Made by a program: the position numbers and the translations under genes
Assembly (NCBI GenBank): GCA_033030425.1
Contig: JAUFSD010000001.1
Coordinates: forward strand, 2,914,001-2,978,000
Direction: 5' to 3'
Length of the DNA stretch: 64,000 nucleotides
DNA from: Verpa conica
Lineage: Eukaryota; Ascomycota; Pezizomycetes; Pezizales; Morchellaceae
Shown: positions 24,901 through 36,043 of the stretch, piece by piece
Position numbering within the stretch: the stretch's first letter is position 1
Layout: every line of letters starts with the position of its first letter
Notes under the pieces: generated by a model
The model's database searches: none
Told to the model about the DNA's origin: nothing
Seen by the model: only the letters and a program-made list of their open reading frames with translations

Positions 24901-25639
24901 TACATACATACCTACTTAGTCTCACACGTCCCTTCATCTATATCCCCCCCACCTACCTCTCTCGCTCCCTCTCCACCCGCCCGCTTTGTTCCATTGAGAG
25001 TAGCTCTGGATTTACTCCCGTTGCCTGTTTCCTGACTACTGCGCCGTCGTGGCTACTTCTGTGAGCAACACGATTATTTCCCTATCATAAATTCTCCTTT
25101 TTGGGGTCCTTTCTCATCGGGGCCAAAAAAGCAACGCTAGACTTTTCCCCTTCAAAGTCAATTTCAATTTTACGCGCCATCCCTCCCTCCACCGCCACTA
25201 CCTTATTACTACCGGCCCACTCCACCCTATTCGAAATTTCTCTTTTTGTGTCTTGACCATCTTTTCCCTTTTCCCTTCGCATGTTAGGTATGTGTGTCGC
25301 TCCTGGTTTGTCCAGGCACGGATAACTGAGATGCGGAGTGAAGGTGAACGTTATATGTATGCTCACATGTTCCTCCTCAGACTCCACACCCTCCTGAGCC
25401 AAAACTCCCTGATTCCCGCTACCGACTAAACCCATCTACTGTTACATACGTACCAACACTTGTTGATCTCATCTCTCTTGCAGCGTCCCATGCTGAAGTC
25501 TCTTACTGTGCTCGTCGCTCCATCACTCCTGGTCCTCGATTAGCCTCAGGAACTGCCGTCTTTGACTGCTACGTTTCATAGTTCTCCTCGAAGGAAAAAA
25601 AAAAAAAAAAAAAAAGTACTTCCCTTCCGCTCTACCTAT
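19000..25639. other. Large gene-free region upstream of the transcription factor gene
   Basis: No supported gene in 6.6 kb. Frames such as 19496-19966 (minus) or 24555-25064 (plus) lack conserved motifs and sit in low-complexity sequence. The stretch is less AT-rich than other intergenic DNA. It holds homopolymer G runs (20592-20604 and 24114-24123), a CA-rich tract (24290-24320), a decameric repeat (24651-24700) and a 21-base A run (25595-25615). It is probably a long regulatory region and a long 5' leader of the Zn2Cys6 gene. Confidence 0.5.
24628..24720. repeat. Decameric tandem repeat CCATCCTATC
   Basis: Five exact tandem copies of CCATCCTATC occupy 24651-24700, with imperfect copies on both sides. 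It is strongly pyrimidine-rich on the plus strand and probably lies in the promoter or long leader of the transcription factor gene. Confidence 0.85.
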
Positions 25640-28147
25640 ATGCAAGCTCCCATGCAATCCTCTTCCCCCCGACCTCCACCGGTATATTCTTCGTTCGGAG
25701 AACGTCGATCCATATCACACGATTTAGCTAGGTTCTCTCTTGACCTGGGCCCGGCCCGCCCTGGAGCCTCACGACCAGCTCATACGGTGCCTTATCCTTC
25801 TCCGCCAATGTCGCATTCTCCCCCTCCCATCCACCCATTGTCACCAAAACAGGATCCTCGACAAAGACCTTCAAACTCAATAACAATACCCTACGATACT
25901 CAGGGAATGCCAGGGCGAGCTCAGGAGCAGCTTCCGTACTCCCATGAACATCAGCAGCATCTGCAAGGTCCAATCAGTGCGACAACCTCATCATCGGCAG
26001 AGAGCGAAAAGTTTCCGGCGCCGTTTCCGTCTACTAGCAATGGGGATAGCTCCTATCCGCATCTAACCCAAATCTCTTCAACATCTTCAGGGAATCAGCG
26101 ATCACCATTCGCTACTCAACCTTCTTTTATTCCGCCCCAGCTCCCTAGACGAACAAAGTCACATGTGGCATCTGCATGCGTCAATTGCAAGAAGGCACAT
26201 CTAGCTTGTGATGGTACGTTTAGACATTTTTTGAATAATTTTTTTTTCTTTCCTTAATTTTCCGATTTTTCCGATTTTTCCGATTCTTTTATTTTATTTA
26301 TCCCGCATTTGTTCTATGATCGTCCATCGGCCGGAAACATATTGTTTCACCAGTAGAAGTTTTGGGTTTTTTTTCCGGACTCGGGGGCTCGGCATAACTG
26401 CTTGCTGTCATTTTGAGGCGAACTCTATTTTATTGGGTTCTGCCGCTTCAGGCACAGAGCTCTTCGGGATATCGCGGCGGTTACCCCATGTGTTCATCCG
26501 ATAATTCAATCTTTGGACTCAGGGGACTTTATCCGATTACGCGAGATGGTGAATTCACTCATCTCTCCATCGCTCTCTGTAATTTCTTATCGGTCAGCGA
26601 GCCGCTATCATGTTTCCTGTTTTTTAATCTCTCTCTCTGCTTCCCTCAGTCCCGTTTTGCCTATCTGGCACGCGAGATGTGTCAGGGGTATTTGACACTT
26701 GGCGTCACATGACCAAAGTTGCAGAATTAGCCGATGCTTGTTATGTAACAGCTTCGAGCCAATGTTGAGTGATATTTCGTGAAGAAACTAACAATACTGG
26801 TTTATAGTTCGGCGACCTTGCCCTCGATGTGTTAGTCTTGGTAAGCAGGTATGTTTTGTCAAGTATCTAATACCATAAGGAGAAAAACATCGACTAACTT
26901 TATTATAGGACAGTTGTCGGGATGTTCAGCATAAGAAGCGTGGCAGGCCAAGGTTGCGGGATGAGAGGACTCACAGCTTCGAGGTCGGTCAAATTGGTTC
27001 AATACAGTCCCATAGGGCGGAGAACATTGTTTCTCCTCTTTCATCACCTACTGCGATTCCGGTGGCATACCGAACAGGCACTCATCGTGTATTAAAGTCC
27101 CAGTCAAGCGAATCATCTCGGTTTCCACGGAGGCCCTCACTTACTCCTCGTGAGGAAACCTTGGGTGGTCAGGGCGGTGGCTATTTTGACGATAGACCAT
27201 CTCCTATTGCGCCTAGATTCAATCTACCGTCGCCTATTCCGAATGCAACCGCTTACCTTACGACTGATCTGGTTGTCGCAAAATCGACAGAGAGTGTACG
27301 AGAGCTTCTCGGATATACCGCCACTGAATTGAACGGCGTCCGGAGTTTGTTTGATATTGTCCTTTCAAGTGATAGGGATAGGTTGTACCGCCTTTCACGG
27401 AGAATCCAGGAAGAGATGTCTGAGCGGGAACCAAATCACCTGCCACCTCTATCGAGTAGTTCAGTTTATGCAGCCATACAGAACGTTACCCAAAGCGATA
27501 TACAAACTGCTATTCAAGGGTCTAGAGATCTGCAAGAAACCCTCCATCTACGCCGTCCCGATGGGCACTATCTTCGTACCCGGATCCAGATAAATCTCGC
27601 AAGAACATCTGTCTTCTTTGTCGTTGTCGTATTTTCTCTAGTGACTGGCATTCCACCTCCACTTCAGTTCAACAATCCACAGACTTCGTATTCAAATCAA
27701 GAACGAATGTATACACCAAACCAGAATATTCCTCCACTTACTTCCCCATCATTTATGGGTCCTTCACAACAGCGGCTTCAGGGTGAACCTTCGGGGCCAC
27801 AATCACCATACTCGCTTCATCCACACATAGCTCTGCGTTCACCAATCGATTCACGGCCAAGAACGATGCAGTCTGACTTCCCCTCGTTGGCTCAATACGC
27901 AAATGCTTCCGTGCCATCTCCAGGATTCCCCCCCGTGCGGCGACCAGCTTCTCCAGTGTCAACAGGCCCTGTATATGAAAACTCAGAGCCACCAAGAGAC
28001 CTTCAGTTACCACCTTTACAGTTGAAAAGGGTTGACTCGAATGGAAACGATTGGAACCATTTGGGTACCACGGGTGAGAGGCGGCAGTCAGATAGTAGCA
28101 GCACACCGAGACGTGAACGGATAGACGTCCACGAAATGTTAGGATGA
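25640..28147 (+). CDS. Zn2Cys6 transcription factor with PAS-like domain
   Basis: Fungal binuclear zinc-cluster regulator. Exons 25640-26213, 26808-26848, 26909-28147 give 617 residues. The zinc cluster is assembled from all three exons with exact spacing C180-x2-C183-x6-C190-x5-C196-x2-C199-x8-C208, followed by a basic HKKRGRPRLRDER stretch. Residues ~1-175 are Ser/Pro/Gln-rich and disordered. A region at about 322-452 (starting TDLVVAKSTESVRELLG, ending in the strand TSVFFVVVVF) looks like a PAS fold, as in Rds2/Ert1-type and related regulators of carbon metabolism; I do not assign a named orthologue. The tail is again Ser/Pro-rich. The start at 25640 is the first ATG of the frame; the frame also extends upstream across a 21-base A run but without ATG. 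The first intron, inside the zinc cluster, is long (594 bases). Confidence 0.85.
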
Positions 28148-30333
28148 CGGCTTGTGATTTGTAAGCGTGAGGTCTAGGAGAGGGGTAGACCATTCCTTAT
28201 TTTAGGGTTTTTATTTATTTTCCATTTGTATCAATCTGGGGAAAGGCGCTTAGTGGGTTGTGGGTTGTGGTGTTGATATTACGGCTTCTGGTGTGGATTT
28301 ATTTTTTTGTTGGAGGATTTTGAGCAGCAAATGTGAGTTGAGGTGGAGGGACTGAGTAGGCAAACGCCTGAATTGCTTGGTGGCTGGGGAGACGAGGAAG
28401 AAAAGAGAACTGGGTCAGTACCGAGAAGTGATGGATTTGCATGGTCAGCGGTCACTTGGTTTTTCCGGGACGCATGCCTACTTTGCGTCTGCCCAATCTG
28501 CACACACGGGAAAATTCCCCGAATGGAACCGCGACCGGGCACCAAAAGCTGAATCCTACAACGTGACTGGTTGGTGTTGGCACTATTACCGGCAATAGTA
28601 ATAAGTTGAACGAAAATGGGCGGTAATAGGATATTCGGGACGTGAGCCATACCTCGAAGAGCAGCCGGACAAAATCCATGCAGCTCCAAGCTGCAACCCG
28701 CTTGCGGAGGGGTGAAGATGAAATCAGGTGATTGACGGGACTGAGTGTTGTATGATTATAGTGGTTTTCAATTATCATTCTACCCTTCCATTTCTCACTG
28801 AGATCTTTTTTCTTATTTTATTTTATTTCCTATTTCACTGGATCGTTAACCTACAAGGGAACCGGCGATAAAGGGGTTGGGGGTGCAAAGCAGAGTGTTA
28901 ATGGAGGGGGTATGATACTAAGGGCCATTTCTCTTTCATGTTATATTTTTTTGATTTTATTTTGAGGGTTTCTTAGTGTTGTCCGTTTTGTATGATGTCG
29001 ATACCGCTAGTTGGTTGATATTCAGCTATGGACCGGCGATGGGGGGTTTTAAGGTTCATTTGTTGGGGTTTTCTTTCTCTTTTGGATTCTTGATGTTCAT
29101 GGATTCTATTTTATCTTTTTTTCGATTTTTATTTATTTCAATGTCGATACCTGGGTTGTTCAAACATCTTCCTCGTTTCATTAATACATTCGCTCACTTT
29201 ATTTATTTTTTTTTGCTTCTAAGTTGTATGTATGTATCTTTGTGTAGGATAAGGTGTGGTTGTCTATTCTGGTCTGGGTTTATCTTTCATTAGGAATCCT
29301 TTTTCTTCTTCCGGGGATGTGAGGTTGTTTATCGTCACCTTTTTTGTTGACTGTTCCAGATAACTGTCTTTTGTTTCCAATCTTCACTGGATGAAGATCT
29401 ATATTGGAAGACACTGGAGGGATCGAAAGGAATATGGAATGAAGAAAAAGACTGGGGGTTGTTGAAGTCTTTCAATACCGTTTACGTCCATAATAGTGCT
29501 GAGTAGAGTGAACTTGAAGTAGAGGAGAAGGAATATGAGTGTTGTTGCCAGGCGCGAAGAATGAAGCTTAGGTTTTGAAACTGTTGGGGAGGGCTGGCTC
29601 TGCGCAGCCTTGGAGGGAAGGAAACTCCAATGGCACGATCGCAACACTTTCATGTAGGAAGGTATATTAGAAGTGAAAGGAAGAATGAAGGGGGGGTAGA
29701 GAGAGAGAGAGGAATAATAGTATTTTACTATTAAGCTTTTGATATTCCGAAAGGGAAAGGAAAAAAAAAAAAAGAAAAACCTCATTTTTATTTATTTTAT
29801 CCCCTCTCTTTTTCTCTGCGCATAGAGAAGATGCGAAACAGGGATGGTGCATGTGTATGTGCAGCGCAGGTGTTGGGCAGATGCACATGTAACGGGTTCA
29901 CGATACACTGGTCCAGCCATTTTGGGTACTAGCTGGGTTAAAAGGCAGATGACGTCTGATGCTCGTCGACCCCTTGCATCATCGTGGGTCTGCGCTGCGT
30001 CAAGAGAAATGATCGTCCTATCGCAATAATGCATTTTGCTTCTCCATTTGCTTAAAGAATCTAACTTATCATAATGTACGTATATGCGGGCCCTCCTTTA
30101 CTCCTATCTACTTTAGATATCCTTGTGGCATTTTGTGGGGGGAGGATGTGTGGGGGTACTGACTTTAATCAAGTCAATCATGGTGTTCGGAATATCTCAC
30201 AAACTAGCCCGCTAAAAAAAAAATAGAAGACCGCTGTAAAGTAAAAATGAAAAATGAAAAATGAAAAAAAACTAAAGTATAAAACTAGAATTTGTAAAAA
30301 AAAAAACACAAAACTAAAAGATAGCAAACGCAA
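28148..30333. other. Convergent intergenic region
   Basis: It lies between the 3' ends of the transcription factor gene and the J-protein gene. It is T-rich on the plus strand near 28900-29300 and A-rich near 30210-30310, with an AAAAATG microsatellite (about 30246-30270). No gene is supported. Confidence 0.5.
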
Positions 30334-31237
30334 TTAACCTATCGGTTGCTGCTTCTTCTTTTTCTTCTTTGAATTCTCTCCTTTCGTTTTAAAGTCCCTC
30401 CAGCTATTGATTCTCTGATCCCTTGTTTCTTCCCACGCCTGTTCCGACTCCCTCTTCCGTTTCCTCGCATCGAGCTCCTCATCCGCCTTTCGTTTCTCGC
30501 GACCCTCCTCCGCCATCTGCGCCTTGAGCTGCTTACGTTTCCTCAACTCATTATCAATAAGCACGTGCTTTGTCTTTTCGCGCCAATCGACAGCAAACTC
30601 ATCCGTGGTGAGCTCCGGGTTATCGACAGTCCACTTGCGCTCGCGGATCAGTAGCATACGGGCATCAGCGATAGCCTCGTCGAGGCGCTCCCGCAGCTTC
30701 TCGTCCATTAGCACCCCCTGCGCCTTCTTGAGCCGGTCGAAGGCATCTGGGGCCTGTGGGTTCTTGGTCTTGTCAGGATGGATTAGTAATGATTTTTTGC
30801 GAAATTGCGCTTTAATGTCTGATTCTGGAACACCGGGTTTAAGGTCGAGAATCGCATATCTATTGTTTTCTCCCGAATAAGGATTAGTGGGTGGGGGTTC
30901 TCAGTTGCGTTTCATGTAGCTTACACTGAGAAAGATAGATGAATGGGAGAGTGATGCTTCCAACTTACGCGTCCAGTTTAAAGGCATTTAGAATACCTAT
31001 AGTAGGGATGAATGTCAGCGCTTATTCAGAGTCCAAGTTATAGTGAAGTCTGACGTCGGAGATGGATTGTGGGCCGTACGAGAGATCTCAGCATCCTGGA
31101 AAGTGGCATTAGCGAACTATCATTCACGGAGAAGGGGGTAAAAAAGGGGGGGAAGGGTAGTGACGTACTTTCAAATACTCGGAAGCCTCCTTGTCGAGGG
31201 CTGCTAGAACATCCTTATCTTCATTATCATCGGCCAT
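30334..31237 (-). CDS. J-domain protein, DNAJC8/Spf31-like
   Basis: Small nuclear J-protein associated with the spliceosome in the DNAJC8/Spf31 family. Exons on the minus strand: 31237-31169, 31095-31080 (16 bases), 30996-30969 (28 bases) and 30859-30334; 212 residues. The joins restore the family sequence EYLKDAEISRILNAFKLDAYAILDLKPGV. The J-domain has HPD at residues 65-67. It is followed by a long charged helix (DERLDEAI..., then Lys/Glu/Arg-rich) and a basic tail ending in a KKKKKKQQPIG run, likely a nuclear localisation signal. The acceptor used before the J-domain is TAG at 30860; the nearer AG choices break the frame. Two tiny exons in a row are unusual but both have good branch sites in the flanking introns. 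Confidence 0.88.
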
Positions 31238-32860
31238 GGTGTATTACGGCGGAAAGAAGACACTCGGCGGTGGGAAGACGTCTCAGCGCGTCAATTAAGC
31301 TTCCTTACCAGGTCGATGAGTAAGCTAGTAAACCCTAACCCTACGTTTTTAATTAATATGGATCCATCCTTGGTTTCTAGTTTTATTCATGCGCAAGAAC
31401 TAGAGCACTCGTGTTTCGAATTCTTGCTTTCCAATTATTACCAAATCTTAAAACATTGTTGTATGAACGTTTTCTTTCACCCCTCTTGTTGTCCTCTACA
31501 ACATTCCAACACTGACACCTTTTAGTACTGCAGGTACAGTGCAGTTGCATGACTGATCATTATTATTTTTTCTTTGGGAGGAGGGGTGACAGCATCTGCT
31601 GTTTAAGATTTGGAAGAGAGAGAGAGAGGAAAAAATGTGTGAGGCAGAGAGAGTTTCTTTTTCTTGTGACCTAGGTGACAGCGGTTGTGGACCATCTATG
31701 ATCTCCACGAAACTTATATTCTCCCAAGATCGAGGGAGCGGCAAAGTCCCGCTGTCCACGTGTAGATCGCTAATTTAAGAGGATGAGACACACATCTGTC
31801 GCTATTTTTCTTTTTCTTTTTCTTTCTTTTTCTTTTGCATTCTCTGTCTTTATTACTTTCTAGATTATATAGGTTGAGTGGGCACGCGCACGATATCTTG
31901 TCTAAAGGGAAAAATAAAATAAAATAAAATATGTATATGCTAGCTGGTTGGGAAGAAGAAGAGGATAGCTCGGCCCCTATTTTATTTCGTCCTGCTGAAT
32001 AATTACGCTTTCGACAACTTGCAGAAAATGCATGCAAGAGTGGGGGGGGGATTTGCATAGATATTAATCAGTATGGGTATATAATATACTAGGACCTTAG
32101 AGAATATTAACGCTAACCTAATAAGTGGGGGTATTTTAGATTGACTTCAGCTATAATATTGTCTCAAGATTCAGGTCATGGGTTAATACGGTAGCTATGA
32201 GTTCTGGTTCAATGAATGAGGTATTGTCTAAGCACGGATGTATCCGAGGAAAGTCACACTTAATAGACCCAAGATGTGGAACCCAGAGTGTCCGTGTATA
32301 GACTAAAAACGGGGTTTCTGGTAAAACACTACCAGAGATTTGAGTGGTTGCTTCGTGTAGCCCTCGGAAGCTAATAGCTCGAGTGAGAGCCTGTGAACTC
32401 ACAGACGCATTTGGGGTTTGGACCGTTAGTGTGTCAAGAGCTTATGTTATCGCCGCAGAAACAGGCCGTATGTTTAGTAATGACCCCGTTGTAATGATCT
32501 ACATTATAAACGGCGTCATACGTCATCACTCGAGAGGAGGATATCCTCTATTACCTCTTCCCTCCATTTAATTACATTGACTACATGCCTATTTAACAGA
32601 TATTAGAGCATATTTCACTTTCTCAGGTTTCTAGCTAGCTCATAGTCTATCTAGTTATGTAATTATATAGAAGGTGAAGAACTATAGATGGATTGTGGAT
32701 AGTCCTACCAACCACACTGTCTCAGATCGGTATTCATTACGCACTACACAGCTAAAGCCCACCAGCCCACGTGACATGATCTTGTTTTCCAAGTTACAAA
32801 CCCTCTATAGATACACTAAAAAATACCCCTCCTCCTCCCACCACACCACTCCACATAGCC
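31238..32860. other. Intergenic region
   Basis: It contains the J-protein promoter and the upstream region of the small Cys/His protein gene. CTAACCCTACG-type telomere-like repeats occur near 31330. A T/C-rich tract is at about 31805-31838. No gene is supported. Confidence 0.5.
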
Positions 32861-33163
32861 ATGTGCATTTACACAAAAACCAACTTCATCTGCGGCCACG
32901 CTGCCCGAATCGAGAGCTATACATCCCCAACTTGCGTAATCACAAGACACACAGCACCCATCACGACTAAATGGGAAGACAAAATTTGCACAAAGTGCAA
33001 TGAGAGAAAGTATAGGATCTTTTCACCAAGGGTTTTGAGATGGCTTCATGAAGTCGAGCTTTCTGGGATTGAAGTGGAGCAGAGTGCTTTGGAGGGGGAG
33101 GGGGCAATGGTTGTTGAGAGTATTACTAAAGAGGGGGTGGCAGAGTGTATAGAGGAACTCTAA
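32861..33163 (+). CDS. Small Cys/His-containing hypothetical protein
   Basis: A single-exon frame of 100 residues starting MCIYTKTNFICGHAAR. It holds a Cys-Gly-His motif followed by a lone Cys and a C-terminal pair ICTKCNE, the spacing of a small treble-clef or zinc-ribbon-like fold. Such MCIYT...CGH short proteins are widespread and uncharacterised in filamentous ascomycetes, which supports it being real. The C-terminal half is acidic and helical. There is no signal peptide. The start codon has a good context (ATAGCCATGTG). Its neighbours give no clue to its role. Confidence 0.5.
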   Translation: MCIYTKTNFICGHAARIESYTSPTCVITRHTAPITTKWEDKICTKCNERKYRIFSPRVLRWLHEVELSGIEVEQSALEGEGAMVVESITKEGVAECIEEL

Positions 33164-34075
33164 GGGGTCCCTGGGGAAGCGGTGGTATGATAGGGGTGAG
33201 ATATTGCGGTGATTTAGGCGTGTGGGTGGATTTTTCTGTGTTTTTATTTTTATTTTCATTAGTAGATACTATTGTAGGGGGACAAAAATAACCACGCATT
33301 CACGTGGTAACTAAGCCGACCACCCTATACTATAACAAGCTCATAGGCATCAGATACCGCTCTAATTGAGGATAGATAGTAAGATGTTATTTCTCATTTT
33401 CCTGTCGGTTGTGGCTGCGAAATGTCTACTGGAAGCCGGCCTGAACATGAGGTGTTGCTACGTAAATGCGTGATTATTTTTGTCCCTCCTACAATATATC
33501 TAGTCGAACTTGTTGGTATTAGACCTGTGACTGATTTTAAATTGAGTGTTGATATTTGATATCTTTGTTTTAGAGAGATGGATAAGCTACTGGTAAGCTT
33601 AATTTAGCTCTCCTGCTTTTTATTAAAAACATTATAGACGATATAGTTTTTTATGCGCTCATTGAGTTTTAAAATAGGCTTATGAGCTTAGTTGTCGAAT
33701 TAACAGGGTACCCTAATTACTAAAGGTTTGAGAATTATTAATTTGTTGGTAGATTTACTTTATAGGAGTACATCTTGGCTGTGGCTGAAGGATACAAGAC
33801 CTATGGGAGTTTTTATAGTGCGTACGGAATATAAACCGCCCAGGCCTTAGCTATTATCAATGAGAAACCAATATAAAGCCCAGTATATCAAGCATTTAGA
33901 TCGCTGTCACTAGCAAGAATAGTCACTGGATCTATGCACTTATGATTGATTGATTCATTCGAATAATCACTGGAAAAGCACCGAGTGACCACACATGAAC
34001 CATAATAAAAGAATCGATATTTTATTCCTACGGACCATCATGTAAAGCAATCTAGCCTCCTCATACAGAGAATAC
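33164..34075. other. Convergent intergenic region
   Basis: AT-rich sequence between the small Cys/His gene and the 3' end of the ECM4-like gene. No coding potential or element was recognised. Confidence 0.5.
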
Positions 34076-35443
34076 CTATGAATCCTTAGGCAACACATCC
34101 GGCACCGGCCCAACCGGCGTAATACTATGCGGATTAATCTGCGTATGAGACTTCGTATAGTGCTATACCCACACAGCGTTAGCCCCACTTCCAGAGTAGT
34201 TACAGATGATGCAAATTACCTTCTTAATATGCTCAAACTCCGTCGTATCCTTAAACGCCGGAATATCCCAATACAGATGTCGCACCCATTTATGAATCGC
34301 CGGATAACTACTCTCCATTAGCCACCTAAAAGAAAGAAAAAAAGGAGAGAGAATACTTACTCATATCTGATCATCTTGATATTGCATTTAAAGTGCTGAA
34401 CATAAACCGGGTCGAACCTAATAATGGTCGTATAAAGCCTGATATCCGCCTCCGTGAGCTGCTTCCCAAGCAAATACGGTCCATCCGACTTATTCAGGAT
34501 ATCCTCAATCTTATCGAGCGATATAAATAGCTTATTAACCGCAGTTTCATACGCCTGTTGGGATGTTGCAAAGCCAGCTTTATACACGCCGTTATTGACC
34601 GTGTCCTAACGTCGTTAGTCCTGGAACGCTCTATCTCGAAGTAGAAGGTATACATACATAGACCCAGTCGTTAAACTCATCGATCTTCGCCTTGAGTTCG
34701 TCAGGGTAGTAATTGACTCCCTTCTTGTCTTCTGCGATAAGGTCGTCAAACTCTGTAAACATGAATCTTATGATCTCGCTCGACTCGTTTGAACAGATGG
34801 TTTTCAGCTTATTGTCCCAGAGGGTGGGGACGGTGTAGCGACCTTCGTATGAGGGGTTGGCGGCGAAATAGACGTCTTTCAGGTAGGTTGCGCCTGTGAT
34901 GGGTTCGGGCGCTGTGACCATTTCAGGGCTGGCTTCAGAGGGAGTGGCGAAATGCCAGCCTGGAAGTGGGGTGTTAGTGTGGTAGAGATATGAGGAGAGG
35001 GGAGAGGTACCTCCTTCGCCCATGTGCCAGTGGACGACTGAGACGCTGATGATGTCTTCGAGGCCTTTGAGTTGGCGTGTGATAAGGGTTCTATGGGCTG
35101 TGTGGGGTTAGTTATTGTGCTGGTGAGAGACCTGAGAGGGGTATATATACGCACCCCAGGGACAGGCATAGCTGACGAAGAGGTGATAGCGGCCTTTTTC
35201 TGGGGCGAATTGGGCGCCGGGTTCGCGGGAGACAAGATTGCGGAATGAGGACTGTGATGGGTGTGTTAATTGGGGAGCTATAGAGGAGTTTTGAGGAGTA
35301 TATACAGGTTTACGGTGGAATTCACCAGTCTTTTTGTCCGCCCAGTCTGTTAATTTCTGTTTCTCGGTCTATGCGAGTAAGGTTAGTAGATGTGACTTTT
35401 TGATATTATAATGTGAAGTAGACTTGGGGTTTTTTACAGCCAT
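34076..35443 (-). CDS. ECM4: Omega-class glutathione S-transferase / glutathionyl-hydroquinone reductase (Ecm4/Gto type)
   Basis: Cys-type glutathione transferase that reduces glutathionyl-quinones and other mixed disulphides. Eight exons on the minus strand: 35443-35438, 35368-35306, 35251-35155, 35097-35011, 34959-34658, 34605-34361, 34325-34220, 34162-34076; 330 residues. The active site is Cys53 in SYACPWAHR, the hallmark of this subfamily. It is followed by SVSVVHWHMGEGGW, the thioredoxin-fold substrate region VPTLWDNK, and the helical C-domain (GPYLLGKQLTEADIRLYTTIIRFDPVYV). The tail HYTKSHTQINPHSITPVGP is also typical. The first coding exon is only six bases (ATG GCT), joined over a 69-base intron with a CTAAC branch; a different upstream start cannot be excluded. 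No targeting sequence is evident. Confidence 0.92.
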
Positions 35444-36043
35444 TGTTCTGGATTGTAGGAGTATTCTGTGAAATTGTGAGAGGGAATTGGTGCTTGACAG
35501 ATATCTACCACGACAGACAGTGAACAGAGGAGATATCCGATGGGACATTTGTATCTTTTAGAAAGCGGGGGAGGGCTTATAAATTATTTATCTGTATGCA
35601 CCCTGCGATGTCATCCATCGCCAGTCCCTTTATCATGTAATTATATCTGAGCTCAAGCACGGTGATTTGCAAGCATTATGCAGACGAGATGGGAATATGT
35701 GATGTGTGATGAATAATTGTCTCCACAATCTTTAGTAACCTACCCTGTGCGGGGAGCTTAATTCTTACGGCATCTTACGGATGAATTATCAATCGTCTAG
35801 GCCCTGCTGCAGTGATCGATCTCGAGACTCGAGATGTTTGTGTCCATCTCCGTGAAGTTATGACGGAGGAGACAAGAACCCTAACCCTGACAACACACCT
35901 AACCCTGGCCACAACTCAACGCGTCTCCCCGATTCTGCCCCACCATTCACATCCCCTCCACAGACATCAATCATCATCATATATACCATACAATACAATG
36001 ATGCAATGATCTAGTGAATAATTAATAAATAAAACCTCTCAAA
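35444..36043. other. Divergent promoter region between ECM4-like and GCP4 genes
   Basis: About 600 bases containing the promoters of both genes. CCCTAACCCT and CTAACCCTGG telomere-like repeats lie at about 35878-35905, within 170 bases of the GCP4 start. No gene. Confidence 0.5.

Noticed and set aside
24555..25064. 169-residue plus frame over the CCATCCTATC repeat
   Set aside because: Translation of a pyrimidine-rich repeat; more likely leader or promoter sequence of the transcription factor gene.
25562..25639. N-terminal extension of the transcription factor across the A run
   Set aside because: Needs a TTG start and reads through 21 A residues; the ATG at 25640 is a better start.
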